Positions 24,541-32,738 of a stretch of DNA of 64,000 nucleotides are shown here, one piece after another. Source of the DNA: Actinokineospora globicatena (GTDB lineage: Bacteria; Actinomycetota; Actinomycetes; Mycobacteriales; Pseudonocardiaceae); the NCBI RefSeq assembly GCF_024171945.1, contig NZ_JAMTCR010000006.1, positions 558,001 through 622,000 of the forward strand. The letters are read 5' to 3'. The translations under genes and the position numbers were made by a program. The notes below the pieces were generated by a model. The model was not told the DNA's origin, did not search any database, and was given only the letters and a program-made list of their open reading frames with translations. The first letter of the stretch is position 1. Each line of letters opens with the position of its first letter.

Positions 24541-25886
24541 CAGTGCCCTCCACCGGTGGGTGCGGAACCGTGCAGCAGCTGCGCCAACTGCTCCCAGGCC
24601 GCGGTCGCGGGGACCTGGTCGTCGATGCTCTGGCGCAGGAAGTCGTTGATCGGGCCGCGCAGCGCCAGCGCCCGGTCGGCGTCGGGGTTGGTGCCCGGCA
24701 CGTAGGCGCCGATCTCCACCAGCTCGCGCACGTCGCGCTGGGCGGCGAGCAGCCTGCGCAGCGTCGCGGAGTCGGTCCGCTGCTCGCGGGTGGTGATGGC
24801 ACCGGTCACCCGCGACACCGACTCCAGCACCTCGATGCTGGGGAAGTGGCCCGCGGTGGCCAGCTTGCGGTCGAGCACCACGTGACCGTCCAGGATGGAC
24901 CTGGCCGCGTCGGCGATCGGCTCGTTGTGGTCGTCGCCCTCCACCAGCACGGTGTAGAGCCCGGTGATGCCGCCGACCGGGGCGGGCCCGGCCCGCTCCA
25001 GCAGGGTCGGCAGCAGCGCGAACACCGACGGCGGGAAGCCGCGGGTCGCGGGCGGCTCGCCCGCGGAGAGGCCGACCTCGCGCTGCGCCATGGCGATGCG
25101 GGTCAGGCTGTCCATCATCAGCAGCACGTTCCTGCCGGTGTCGCGGTAGAACTCGGCGATGCGGGTCGCCACGAACCCGGCGCGCAGCCGCACCAGCGGC
25201 GGCTGGTCGGAGGTCGCCACGATGACCACCGAGCGGGCCAGGCCCTCGGGGCCCAGGTCGTTCTCCAGGAACTCGCGCACCTCGCGGCCGCGCTCGCCGA
25301 TCAGCGCGATCACGGTGATCTCCGCCTGGGTGCCGCGGGTGATCATCGACAGCAGGCTGGACTTGCCGACGCCGGAGCCCGCGAAGATGCCGATGCGCTG
25401 CCCGTGTCCACAGGGGACCATCGTGTCCAGCGCGCGCACACCCAGCTGCAGCGGCTCGCTGATCAGCGAGCGCTCCATCGCCGATGGCGGCGCCATGTCC
25501 ACCGAGACCCGGGCGAGGCCGGTCAGCGGCGGGCCGCCGTCCATCGGGTTGCCCAGGCCGTCGAGCACCCGGCCGCGCAGCTCCTCGCCCACCGCGATGC
25601 GCAGCGGGCCACCGGTGTTGACCACCGGGCTGCCGACGCCGACGCCACCGAGCGGGCCCAGCGGCAGGCACACCACGCGCTCGTGGTCGAGCGCGACGAC
25701 CTCGGCGAGCAGCGGCTGCTCCTGCGGGCCGATGCGCACCAGGTCGCCGATGCGGGCCACGATGCCCGCCACGGTCACCGCGAGGCCGACCACGCCGACG
25801 ACCACGCCGGTGCGGCTGGGCCGCGCGACGGGCAGCAGCGCGGCGAACCGCTCGCCGAAGGCGCTCTCGCGCAGGGTGCTGGTCAC
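24540..25886 (-). CDS. fliI: Flagellum-specific export ATPase FliI
   Basis: Hexameric F1-like ATPase that unfolds and delivers export substrates. 448 residues: N-terminal beta domain (1-95), catalytic domain with Walker A GSGVGKSS (170-177), IGERGREVREF, Walker B VLLMMDSLTR, and the signature LPTLLERAGP. C-terminal helical domain follows. Normal length and order after fliH. ATG 25886 overlaps the fliH stop. Confidence 0.98.
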   Translation of the reverse strand: MTSTLRESAFGERFAALLPVARPSRTGVVVGVVGLAVTVAGIVARIGDLVRIGPQEQPLLAEVVALDHERVVCLPLGPLGGVGVGSPVVNTGGPLRIAVGEELRGRVLDGLGNPMDGGPPLTGLARVSVDMAPPSAMERSLISEPLQLGVRALDTMVPCGHGQRIGIFAGSGVGKSSLLSMITRGTQAEITVIALIGERGREVREFLENDLGPEGLARSVVIVATSDQPPLVRLRAGFVATRIAEFYRDTGRNVLLMMDSLTRIAMAQREVGLSAGEPPATRGFPPSVFALLPTLLERAGPAPVGGITGLYTVLVEGDDHNEPIADAARSILDGHVVLDRKLATAGHFPSIEVLESVSRVTGAITTREQRTDSATLRRLLAAQRDVRELVEIGAYVPGTNPDADRALALRGPINDFLRQSIDDQVPATAAWEQLAQLLHGSAPTGGGH

Positions 25887-26518
25887 GGTGCCAACTCCGC
25901 CCTGACCCTGGCGAGTGCGGCGCCGAGGGTCGCGTCAACGGTGGAGACCGCGGTCTGGGCGATCGCGTCGCCGCGCGCCACACCTGGGTCCCCGATCAGG
26001 GTCACCTGCTTGCCGGGGGTGGGGTCGCCGTTCGCGGTGAGCTCGGCCAGGTCGAGCGGATTCACCCGCACGGTCACCGACGCGGTGGCGGGCAGGCCGC
26101 TGATGGCCCGCTCCAGCCCGGCCCGCGCGCTCTCGGCGACCGCGGTCGAGAGTTGGGTACCCAGCATCGCCTCGGCCAACTCCACCGCGGCGGCCAGCAC
26201 CTCGGCGGCCATGTCCTCGGCGCGGCGCACCGTGGTGCCCAGCACCTGCCGCACCGCGTCGTCCACCGCGGACACCGCGAGCGCGGTGCGGGTGGCGCGG
26301 TCGGCCAGCAGCCGGTCCAGCTCGGCCTGGGCGCTGGCGCGGGCGGCCGTGGTGGCCTCGCGCGCCTCGCGCATGCCCTGCGCCCAGCCGGTGGCGTAGC
26401 CCTCGGCGTGCGCACCGGCGCGGCCGGACTGGTTGACCGAGGTGACCCCGATCTGGAACGGCACGGCGGCGTCGTCGCCGCGCACCACGGTCCCGATCCG
26501 CTCAGGCGACGAACTCAT
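25883..26518 (-). CDS. fliH: Flagellar assembly protein FliH
   Basis: Dimeric regulator and tether of FliI, peripheral to the C ring. 211 residues with a GYATGWAQGMREAREATTAARASAQAEL segment holding the GxxxG-type repeats common in FliH, a long central helix, and a C-terminal alpha/beta domain (GLERAISGLPATASVTVRVNP, then GDPGVARGDAIAQTAVSTVDATL). ATG 26518 is chosen because a six-G run lies 6 bases upstream; ATG 26524 is the alternative. Overlaps fliG by 17 bases. Confidence 0.88.
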   Translation of the reverse strand: MSSSPERIGTVVRGDDAAVPFQIGVTSVNQSGRAGAHAEGYATGWAQGMREAREATTAARASAQAELDRLLADRATRTALAVSAVDDAVRQVLGTTVRRAEDMAAEVLAAAVELAEAMLGTQLSTAVAESARAGLERAISGLPATASVTVRVNPLDLAELTANGDPTPGKQVTLIGDPGVARGDAIAQTAVSTVDATLGAALARVRAELAP

Positions 26519-27518
26519 CGTCATCCCCCCGCCGCAGCACGATCTGACCGGACTCCTCGAGCGTGCGGATCTCGCCGATGATCTTGGCCTGGGCCTCCTC
26601 GACGACCCGCAGGCGGATCGAGCCGAGCACCTCGATCTCCTCGACCAGGCTCTCCGCGGCGCGCTCGGACAGGTTGCGCAGCACCTTGTCGCGCACGTCC
26701 TCGCGCACACCCTTGAGCGCGGTGGCCAGGTCCGCGGGGGACACGTTGCGCAGCACCAGCTGCAGCGACTTGTCCTCGATGCCGACCAGGTCCTCGAACA
26801 TGAACATCTGGCTGCGGATCTCGTCGGCCAGCTCGGGCGAGCGCTTGGCCAGGCCGTCGAGGATGGAGCGCTCGGTCGCCCGGTCGGACCGGTTGATGAT
26901 GTCCACCAGCGGACCGACACCACCGATGGTGGAGACGTCGGAGGGCTGCAGCAGCGAGGACAGCTTGCGCTCGAGCTGGTTCTCCAGCTTGCGCACGATC
27001 TCCGGGGAGGTGCGGCCCATGGTCGCCACCCGCAGCGCGACCTCGCTCTGCCGCTCGGGGGCGAGCCCACCGAGGACCGCGGAGGCCAGGTTGGCGGGCA
27101 TGTGCGCCAGCACCAGCGCCACCGTCTGCGGGTGCTCATCCTGCACGAACGAGAGCACCTGGCGGGGCTCGGCCCGCTGCAGGAAGCGGAACGGCACGTC
27201 CACCATGGTCGCCCCGATGCGGTCGACGATCTCGTCGGCGCGGTCGTGGCCCAGGGTCTCGATGAGCAGCTCGCGGGCGTAGTCCATGCCGCCGTGCGCG
27301 ACGTGCTTGCGCGCCTTGGCCATCGCGTGGAACTCGTCGAGCACGTTGGTGGTGTAGCTGGCGTCGACCGCGCCGAGCCGGGCGACCTCGGCGGAGAGCA
27401 TCTCCACCTCGGCCTCGCGCAGCTTGGAGAGCACCTTGGCCGAGCCGTCCTTGCCCATCTTCAGCAGCAGCACCGCGGCCTTGCGCAGGCCCTCGGGGGT
27501 GTTGGCGGAGTCGGTCAT
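26502..27518 (-). CDS. fliG: Flagellar motor switch protein FliG
   Basis: Rotor protein that meets the MotA cytoplasmic loop. 338 residues of normal length with three domains; the middle-domain motif EHPQTVALVLAHM is present, as is the C-terminal torque helix region, DVRDKVLRNLSERAAESLVEEIE, with the conserved charged residues. Follows fliF by 5 bases and overlaps fliH. Confidence 0.97.
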   Translation of the reverse strand: MTDSANTPEGLRKAAVLLLKMGKDGSAKVLSKLREAEVEMLSAEVARLGAVDASYTTNVLDEFHAMAKARKHVAHGGMDYARELLIETLGHDRADEIVDRIGATMVDVPFRFLQRAEPRQVLSFVQDEHPQTVALVLAHMPANLASAVLGGLAPERQSEVALRVATMGRTSPEIVRKLENQLERKLSSLLQPSDVSTIGGVGPLVDIINRSDRATERSILDGLAKRSPELADEIRSQMFMFEDLVGIEDKSLQLVLRNVSPADLATALKGVREDVRDKVLRNLSERAAESLVEEIEVLGSIRLRVVEEAQAKIIGEIRTLEESGQIVLRRGDDDEFVA

Positions 27519-27523
27519 GGTGG

Positions 27524-29188
27524 TCAGGCCCCCTTCGTCGCGAGCCAGCCGCGCAGCAGCCTGGCCACCTCGTCGGGCTGCTCGTCGACGAGCGCCTCGA
27601 TCTCCTTGAGCTTGCGTTCCTGCTGGCCGCCGTCGGCGTCGCCGCCGAGGCCGCCACCGATGGCGGTCAGCTCGCTTGCCGACTCCAACCGGGCCTTCTC
27701 GCCAGCGGCCTCCAGGGCCACGGCCCTGGTGCGCTCCAGCTCGGCCTTGATCTCGTCGAGCCGCTGCATCTCCGCGGCCTGCAGCACCCGGTTGCGCTTG
27801 CGGCGGCGGCGGCTGGCGAACCAGGTCACCAGCAGCAGCACCACGACCGCGAGCGCGGCGGCGCCCTGCTTGATCAGCGACAGCTGCTCGGCCTTGCCCG
27901 CGTCGGCGGTCTGCGCTGCCAGCTCCTGCTGGGCGGCGTCGGCGGTCGCGGTGTTGAACTTCATCGAGGTGACCGCGAGGGTGTCGCCCCGGGTGGTGTC
28001 CAGGCTGACCGCGGAGGCGGCCAGCTCGCGGATCTGCGCCATGTCGGCACCGGCGGCGGTCGTCTCGTCGAGCAGCACCGCGACGCCGAGCTTGCGGACC
28101 TGGCCCGGCGCGTTCTGGCGGGTCTCGATGACCGAGTTGACCGCGTTGTCGCGGACCGCCTTCTGCTGCGAGTACGTGCCGTTGCCGTCGGTGGTGCCGG
28201 TACCGGTGCTGGTGGTGTCGCCCTCGGTGCCGTTGGTCTGGCCCAGGACGCCGCCGTTCGCGCCAGCCGCGCCCGCACCGGTGCCGGTGTAGGTCTCGTC
28301 GGTGGTGCTCTCCGACAGCGCGGGGGCGTCGGACTTGGTGTACGTCTGGCTCTTGGTCTCCGAGGTGTCGAAGTCCAGGTCCGCGGTCACCTTGACCACC
28401 GCGTGGTTGGGCCCGACGACCTGGGTCAGCAGCGACTGCAGCGAGCTGGACAGGCGCTGCTCGTAGGCGGCGGTCTCCTGCTGGCGGGTGCTGGTGGAAC
28501 CCGAGTCGCCCTGGCCGGGCGCGGCGAGCACGGTGCCGTCGGAACCGGCCACCGTCACGTTGTCCGGGTCCATGTTCTCGACCGCGGAGGCGACCAGGTG
28601 CACGACGGTCTGGACCTGCTCGGCGGAGAGCTTCTTGCCGCCCGCGGTGGCCACCATGACCGACGCGGTGGGCTTGCTGGAGTCGTCGGAGAAGACGTCC
28701 TTGGTGGGGATCGCCAGGTGCACGGTGGCCGCGGTGACGCCGTCGATCGACTTGATCGTCTTGGTCAGCTCGCCCTCGAGCGCGCGCTGGTAGGTGACCT
28801 GCTGCATGAACTCCGAGGTGGTCACGCCCTGCTGGTCGAGCAGCGAGTAGCCGGTGTCCTCGGAGGCGGGCAGGCCGGAGCTGGCCATCTTCAACCGCAG
28901 CGCGTAGAGCTGGTCGGCGGGCACCATCACGGTGGTGCCGCTGTCGGCGAGCTCGTAGGGGGTCCCGGCGGCGGTCAGCTCGTCGACGATCGCCGAGGCG
29001 TCCTTGGCCGCGAGGTTGGTGAACAGCGGCGAGTAGTTCGTGGTCGCGGCGAAGAAGCTGAAGTAGACCCAGATCCCGATGGCCGCGACGAGGGCACCGG
29101 CGACGACGACGATCTTCTGGCCGAGCGAGAAGGCCTTGAAGCCGTCCACAACGCGGCGGAGCAGCACCATGATCCGGTCCTGGTTCAT
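27524..29188 (-). CDS. fliF: Flagellar MS-ring protein FliF
   Basis: Builds the MS ring in the cytoplasmic membrane, the base for rod, rotor and export gate. 554 residues: N-terminal membrane helix (about 24-46), ring-building motifs (YSPLFTNLAAKDASAIVDEL; EGELTKTIKSIDGVTAATVHLAIP), a long Gly/Thr-rich loop (about 295-340), a second membrane helix (about 435-455) and a C-terminal FliG-binding tail ending PDEVARLLRGWLATKGA. Length is normal for the family. ATG overlaps the fliE stop. Confidence 0.97.
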   Translation of the reverse strand: MNQDRIMVLLRRVVDGFKAFSLGQKIVVVAGALVAAIGIWVYFSFFAATTNYSPLFTNLAAKDASAIVDELTAAGTPYELADSGTTVMVPADQLYALRLKMASSGLPASEDTGYSLLDQQGVTTSEFMQQVTYQRALEGELTKTIKSIDGVTAATVHLAIPTKDVFSDDSSKPTASVMVATAGGKKLSAEQVQTVVHLVASAVENMDPDNVTVAGSDGTVLAAPGQGDSGSTSTRQQETAAYEQRLSSSLQSLLTQVVGPNHAVVKVTADLDFDTSETKSQTYTKSDAPALSESTTDETYTGTGAGAAGANGGVLGQTNGTEGDTTSTGTGTTDGNGTYSQQKAVRDNAVNSVIETRQNAPGQVRKLGVAVLLDETTAAGADMAQIRELAASAVSLDTTRGDTLAVTSMKFNTATADAAQQELAAQTADAGKAEQLSLIKQGAAALAVVVLLLVTWFASRRRRKRNRVLQAAEMQRLDEIKAELERTRAVALEAAGEKARLESASELTAIGGGLGGDADGGQQERKLKEIEALVDEQPDEVARLLRGWLATKGA

Positions 29189-29505
29189 GCCTGCAGCCTC
29201 ATGATCTCCTGGAAGGCCTCGATGGCCTTGTTGCGGACCTGGACCGTGAGCTGGGTGGTCAGGTTGGCCTCAGTGGCCGCGGCGAGGTAGTTGTGCACGT
29301 CGATGTCGGACCCGGTGGCGGCCTTGACGGCCAGCGCGCTCGCCCGGTCCTGCACCTGCTGGCTGCTCTCCAACGCCTTGCCGATGATCGCGCCGAAGCC
29401 GGACCCGGAGGCCGACTCGGCAGCGGAGGTCTCGCCGAGGGAGATGGGGGCGACGACGGCGGGCGGGGCGATCGCGGATGTCACCGCGCTGATGGGGCTG
29501 CTCAC
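29185..29505 (-). CDS. fliE: Flagellar hook-basal body protein FliE
   Basis: Joins the MS ring to the proximal rod. 106 residues: a variable N-terminus and the conserved helical C-terminus with SDIDVHNYLAAATEANLTTQLTVQVRNKAIEAFQEIMRLQ. GTG 29505 overlaps the flgC stop by four bases and fixes the start. Order flgB-flgC-fliE-fliF is standard. Confidence 0.95.
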   Translation of the reverse strand: MSSPISAVTSAIAPPAVVAPISLGETSAAESASGSGFGAIIGKALESSQQVQDRASALAVKAATGSDIDVHNYLAAATEANLTTQLTVQVRNKAIEAFQEIMRLQA

Positions 29506-29894
29506 GCGTTCTTCCCGAGGTTGAGTGCGGCCTGGTAGGCCGAGGTGGCCCGCTCGACGGCGGCGATGTTGGCCTGGTAACCGCGCTGGGCCATGATCAG
29601 GTAGCCCATCTGCTCACTGAGGTCGATGTCCGGGTAGCGCACGTAGCCACCGGCGTCGGCGAGCGGGTGGGTGGGCTCGTAGACCATCCGGCCGGTCTTG
29701 TCGCCGGAGAGCACCTGGGAGACCACGGTCCCGTTGTGCGTCGGGAGCTCCTTGGCCACCACGAACCGCTCCTGGAACGCGTTGCCGGTCGTCGAGGCGA
29801 CGTTGTTGATGTTGGCCATGTTGTCCGAGACCGCGTCGAGCCACTTGCGGTGCACCGAGACGCCACTGGCGGCGGTGTCGATGATGTTGAACAT
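29502..29894 (-). CDS. flgC: Proximal rod protein FlgC
   Basis: 130-residue rod subunit. N-terminal signature ASGVSVHRKWLDAVSDNMANINN and C-terminal LSEQMGYLIMAQRGYQANIAAVERATSAYQAAL match the rod/hook family. A PTHPLADAGGYVRYPDIDL loop typical of FlgC precedes it. Normal length. The ATG sits 3 bases past flgB. Confidence 0.96.
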   Translation of the reverse strand: MFNIIDTAASGVSVHRKWLDAVSDNMANINNVASTTGNAFQERFVVAKELPTHNGTVVSQVLSGDKTGRMVYEPTHPLADAGGYVRYPDIDLSEQMGYLIMAQRGYQANIAAVERATSAYQAALNLGKNA

Positions 29895-29896
29895 GA

Positions 29897-30247
29897 TCAG
29901 CGCACACCCTTCAGCACGGTGCTCACGAGCCCGTACCGGTCGTCCATGGCGCGCAGCATCAGCTGGTAGCGCAGCCCGGTCTCGGTGGAGCCCAACGTCT
30001 CCTCGTCGAGGTTGACGTTGTTGCCGTCCTGCCTGGCGGCCAGGTTCGAGGTCGAGAACGACGCCCGCACGCCCTTGGCGCCATCGCCGCTCGAGATCGC
30101 CTGGGCCAACGCGGTCTCGAACTCGACCTTCTTGGCCTTGAAGTGGGGGGTCTCGATGTTGGCGATGTTGTTGGCCTGCACCCGCTGGCGCATCGCCAGA
30201 CCGTCGAGCGAGGCCCGCACGGCCTGCGTGGTGAGATCGTCGAACAC
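29897..30247 (-). CDS. flgB: Proximal rod protein FlgB
   Basis: First gene of the longest flagellar unit. 116 residues with the rod signature LDGLAMRQRVQANNIANIETPHFKAK near the start and LRYQLMLRAMDDRYGLVSTVLKG at the end. GTG 30247 (VFDDLTTQAV) is chosen: AGGAG lies 8 bases upstream, the homology starts there, and the promoter at 30321-30348 lies between it and any longer start. Confidence 0.95.
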   Translation of the reverse strand: MFDDLTTQAVRASLDGLAMRQRVQANNIANIETPHFKAKKVEFETALAQAISSGDGAKGVRASFSTSNLAARQDGNNVNLDEETLGSTETGLRYQLMLRAMDDRYGLVSTVLKGVR

Positions 30248-30320
30248 GACCGGTGCTCCTTCGTGCCGGGTGGTCGCCGATCCGTGGCGGGTGACTCTGA
30301 GCGATCCGTGCTCAGGCGCT

Positions 30321-30348
30321 TCTTCGGCTCCGTTGGAAGAAGAATGAG
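30321..30348 (-). promoter_or_regulatory. FliA-type promoter of flgB unit
   Basis: Minus strand: CTCA (30348-30345), 16-base spacer, GCCGAAGA (30328-30321). Leader to flgB about 67 bases. Would drive flgB through flgE, about 10 kb. Confidence 0.75.
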
Positions 30349-30503
30349 CCGGCAGCGGTGGTGCACCGGTCGTCGTTCGGTTGCCACTCGGGTGCTCTTC
30401 CACCAGGTCAACCGCATGGTCATCCTGGTGACCCCGATCACAGGGGTGCGCGGGGGAGATCATCGGGAGTCCACACCGGACGCACGCACCGGGCACGCAC
30501 ACG

Positions 30504-30546
30504 GACCGCGCCCGCGACCTGGGAGGAGGTGGTCGCGGGCGCGGTC
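30504..30546 (-). terminator. Terminator after the fliD-fliS-fliT-like unit
   Basis: Perfect 16-base stem (30504-30519 with 30531-30546), 11-base loop, 66 bases past the stop of the FliT-like gene and upstream of the flgB promoter. No T run. Confidence 0.75.
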
Positions 30547-30611
30547 GTTCACACAGCCGGGCTAACCCGGCCGCGGGTCTTCTTCAGTTGGTCACGCGGT
30601 CACGTCGGGGC

Positions 30612-30944
30612 TCACATGGCCACGTCGACGTAGCTGGGCCGGGCCGGGTCGCGCCGGTCCTCGACCATCTTGCCGATCACCAGCGAGTGCATCGCGGCAC
30701 CGGACATGGCGGCGGCGAGCTTGGTCGCCACCTCCAACTGCCTGCGCAGCACGGCGTCCGCGCGCGGGCGCATGTCCAGCGGCAGCGGCCCGAGACCGGC
30801 CGGTGGCGTCCACGGGTCGAACCTGGGCAGCTCGCGGAGCATGTGCTCCTCGAGCAGCAACGCCTCCGCGGAGGCCACATCGGACTCCAGCCGGTCGAGC
30901 GCCTGGGCCCAGGCCAGGTTCCACGCGCTCGCCGTGCCGCTCAC
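30612..30944 (-). CDS. FliT-like protein of the fliD-fliS unit
   Basis: 110 residues, mainly helical in the first 45 (AWNLAWAQALDRLESDVASAEALLLEEHMLREL), then Pro-rich, then helical again. It overlaps the end of fliS and has the size and position of FliT-type chaperones, but these are too divergent to confirm by eye. A role with the filament cap or flagellin is inferred from context only. Confidence 0.6.
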   Translation of the reverse strand: MSGTASAWNLAWAQALDRLESDVASAEALLLEEHMLRELPRFDPWTPPAGLGPLPLDMRPRADAVLRRQLEVATKLAAAMSGAAMHSLVIGKMVEDRRDPARPSYVDVAM

Positions 30945-31333
30945 GACTTGCCGTTCGCCGCGGGGAGGGCCTCGACAGCCTCCCGCCAGGCGTCGCGCAG
31001 CGGCTCGACGATGCCCAGTGCCGCGCGCACCGCGGCGGCGTCCTGGGCGATGTTGGCGCGCATCAGCGCCGCGAGCAGGAACGCGTAGATCCCGGCCAGT
31101 TCCTTGCCGCCGTCCCAGGCCTCCGGGCGCAGGGAACCCTGCAGCTCCAACAGGATGTCCTGGGCGTGCAGCAGCAGTTCCGACGCGGCGGAGCGGTCAC
31201 CGGCGTCGACGGCGTCCGCGCCGCGGGCCAGGTCGAGGCAGAGCCGGTCGTAGAGCATGACCAGCAGGCGACCCGGGGTCGCGGTCGTGACCGAGTCAGC
31301 GAGGTAGCGCTGGCGCAGTGCGGGGCTCGACAT
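30941..31333 (-). CDS. fliS: Flagellin chaperone FliS
   Basis: Binds the C-terminal helix of flagellin and stops it polymerising in the cytoplasm. 130 residues, four-helix pattern; signature at the start RYLADSVTTATPGRLLVMLYDRLCLDLARG and LLELQGSLRPEAWDGGKELAGIYAFLLAAL in the middle. Lies between fliD and the FliT-like gene, 10 bases past fliD. In Bacillus-type systems FliS also works with FliW, which is encoded nearby. Confidence 0.95.
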   Translation of the reverse strand: MSSPALRQRYLADSVTTATPGRLLVMLYDRLCLDLARGADAVDAGDRSAASELLLHAQDILLELQGSLRPEAWDGGKELAGIYAFLLAALMRANIAQDAAAVRAALGIVEPLRDAWREAVEALPAANGKS

Positions 31334-31343
31334 CAGGGTTCTC

Positions 31344-32627
31344 CTAGCTCAGGCTCGAGAGCTGGCTGGAGAGCCAACTCGACTGGTCCTTCAGCTTGCC
31401 GAGCGCGGTTTCCAGGTTGGTGTACTGCCGCTGCAGCGCCACCTTCTTGGAGGCCAGCTTGCTGTCCCAGTCGGTGATCTGGTCGTTGAGCTTGCGGACG
31501 TAGGCGTCACCGTTCTGGATGACCAGGGTGAGCTTGCCGGTGGTGCTGTTGATGACGCCGTCGGCCACCTCGGTGTAGCGGCCGGTCAGCGTGGTGCCGA
31601 TCTGGGCCTTCACCGCCGCGGGGTCCTTGCCCGCCGCGGCCAGGAACGCGGTGCGGTCGAACTTCAGCGCGCCCGTGCGGTCGAGTGACACACCGGAGGT
31701 GCTGAAGGTCCCGTTCGGGACGCCGCTGCTCACCGTGGTGAGCAGCTGCTCGCGCAGGCTGCGCACCATCGGGTTGCCCGAGAGCACCCCCCCGGTCTTG
31801 GTGGTCGCGTTGTAGGCGGTGTAGCCGTCGATCAGCGACAGCGCCGAGTTCACCGCGTTGACCAGGGTCTGGGTGGCGTCGGCCGCCTTGCCGGGGTCGG
31901 CGGTCGTGGACACGGTGATGCCGGACTCGACCTTGTTCGCGGTGACCGTCACACCCGGGATGAGACCGGTGAAGGTGTTGTCGGCGCTGGCGAGCTTGTA
32001 GCCGCCCGCCAGCGGGTTGCCGACGGTGACGACACCGTCCGCGCCCTGCGTCATGACCGCGGTCGCGTTGGTGAGCCCGGAGACGCTGAACGACTTCGCC
32101 GCGCCGGTGCCGGTCGCGGAGAACTGCAGCACCTGGCCGGTGGTCGTGGTCAGCACCGTCGCCCGCACCCCGGCGTTGGCGCCGTTGATGGCGTCCGCGA
32201 CGCCCTGGGGGGTGTTGGTGGCGACCGGGACGTTGACCGTCTTGCCGCTGAACACCAGGTCCAGCGAGGCGCCCGCGGCGGGCGTGCCGGAACCCGGCAC
32301 CGCGGAGGTCAGCACGTGCGTGGCGGCCAGCGAGGTGACGTCGAAGGTGGCGGTACCCGCCAGCGCGGTGGTCGACGCGGCGACCGAGACCGCCGAGGAG
32401 GACGAGGTGGCCTTGACCGCGGTCCAGGTGGTGGACGCGGCGAGGTCCTTGGCCGCGTTCTGCACCGCCAGCATGCGGGTGTTGATGGCCTGGTAGGCGG
32501 TGGTGAGCTTCTGCTGGTCGCTCACCTTGCTCTTGAGGCGGGTTTGCGGCGCCGCCTCGAGGCTCATCAGCTGGGAGATGATCGAGGTGGTGTCCAAACC
32601 GGTGACGAGTCCGTCGACACTTGTCAT
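31344..32627 (-). CDS. fliD: Filament cap protein FliD
   Basis: Pentameric cap under which flagellin is added. 427 residues: N-terminal FliD_N (VDGLVTGLDTTSIISQLMSLEAAPQTRLKSK, about 4-95), variable Thr/Val/Ala-rich middle, C-terminal FliD_C ending KKVALQRQYTNLETALGKLKDQSSWLSSQLSSL. Length is on the short side of normal. Has its own promoter directly after the fliC terminator. Confidence 0.96.
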   Translation of the reverse strand: MTSVDGLVTGLDTTSIISQLMSLEAAPQTRLKSKVSDQQKLTTAYQAINTRMLAVQNAAKDLAASTTWTAVKATSSSSAVSVAASTTALAGTATFDVTSLAATHVLTSAVPGSGTPAAGASLDLVFSGKTVNVPVATNTPQGVADAINGANAGVRATVLTTTTGQVLQFSATGTGAAKSFSVSGLTNATAVMTQGADGVVTVGNPLAGGYKLASADNTFTGLIPGVTVTANKVESGITVSTTADPGKAADATQTLVNAVNSALSLIDGYTAYNATTKTGGVLSGNPMVRSLREQLLTTVSSGVPNGTFSTSGVSLDRTGALKFDRTAFLAAAGKDPAAVKAQIGTTLTGRYTEVADGVINSTTGKLTLVIQNGDAYVRKLNDQITDWDSKLASKKVALQRQYTNLETALGKLKDQSSWLSSQLSSLS

Positions 32628-32662
32628 GGAGGGGCCTTCTTCTTCGTCCGGGGTCGACCACT

Positions 32663-32690
32663 ACATCGGCCGCTGGCGGCCGGGAATGAG
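32663..32690 (-). promoter_or_regulatory. FliA-type promoter of fliD
   Basis: Minus strand: CTCA (32690-32687), 16-base spacer, GCCGATGT (32670-32663). Leader about 29 bases. The -35 box touches the T run of the fliC terminator. Confidence 0.8.
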
Positions 32691-32729
32691 AAAAGCCCGG
32701 GCACTGATCTGGCTGATCAGTGCCCGGGC
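32691..32729 (-). terminator. Terminator after fliC
   Basis: Perfect 15-base stem (32695-32709 with 32715-32729), 5-base loop, followed on the minus strand by TTTT (32694-32691). Classic intrinsic terminator, starting 9 bases past the flagellin stop. Confidence 0.93.
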
Positions 32730-32738
32730 CGTGTTCAC

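Noticed and set aside
30256-30283. CTCC-N16-GCCGATCC on the plus strand in the flgB upstream region
   Set aside because: Close to the FliA-type signal, but the -35 is off by one base and no plus-strand gene follows; taken as chance.
30250-30502. N-terminal extension of FlgB
   Set aside because: Would cross the promoter at 30321-30348; homology starts at GTG 30247.
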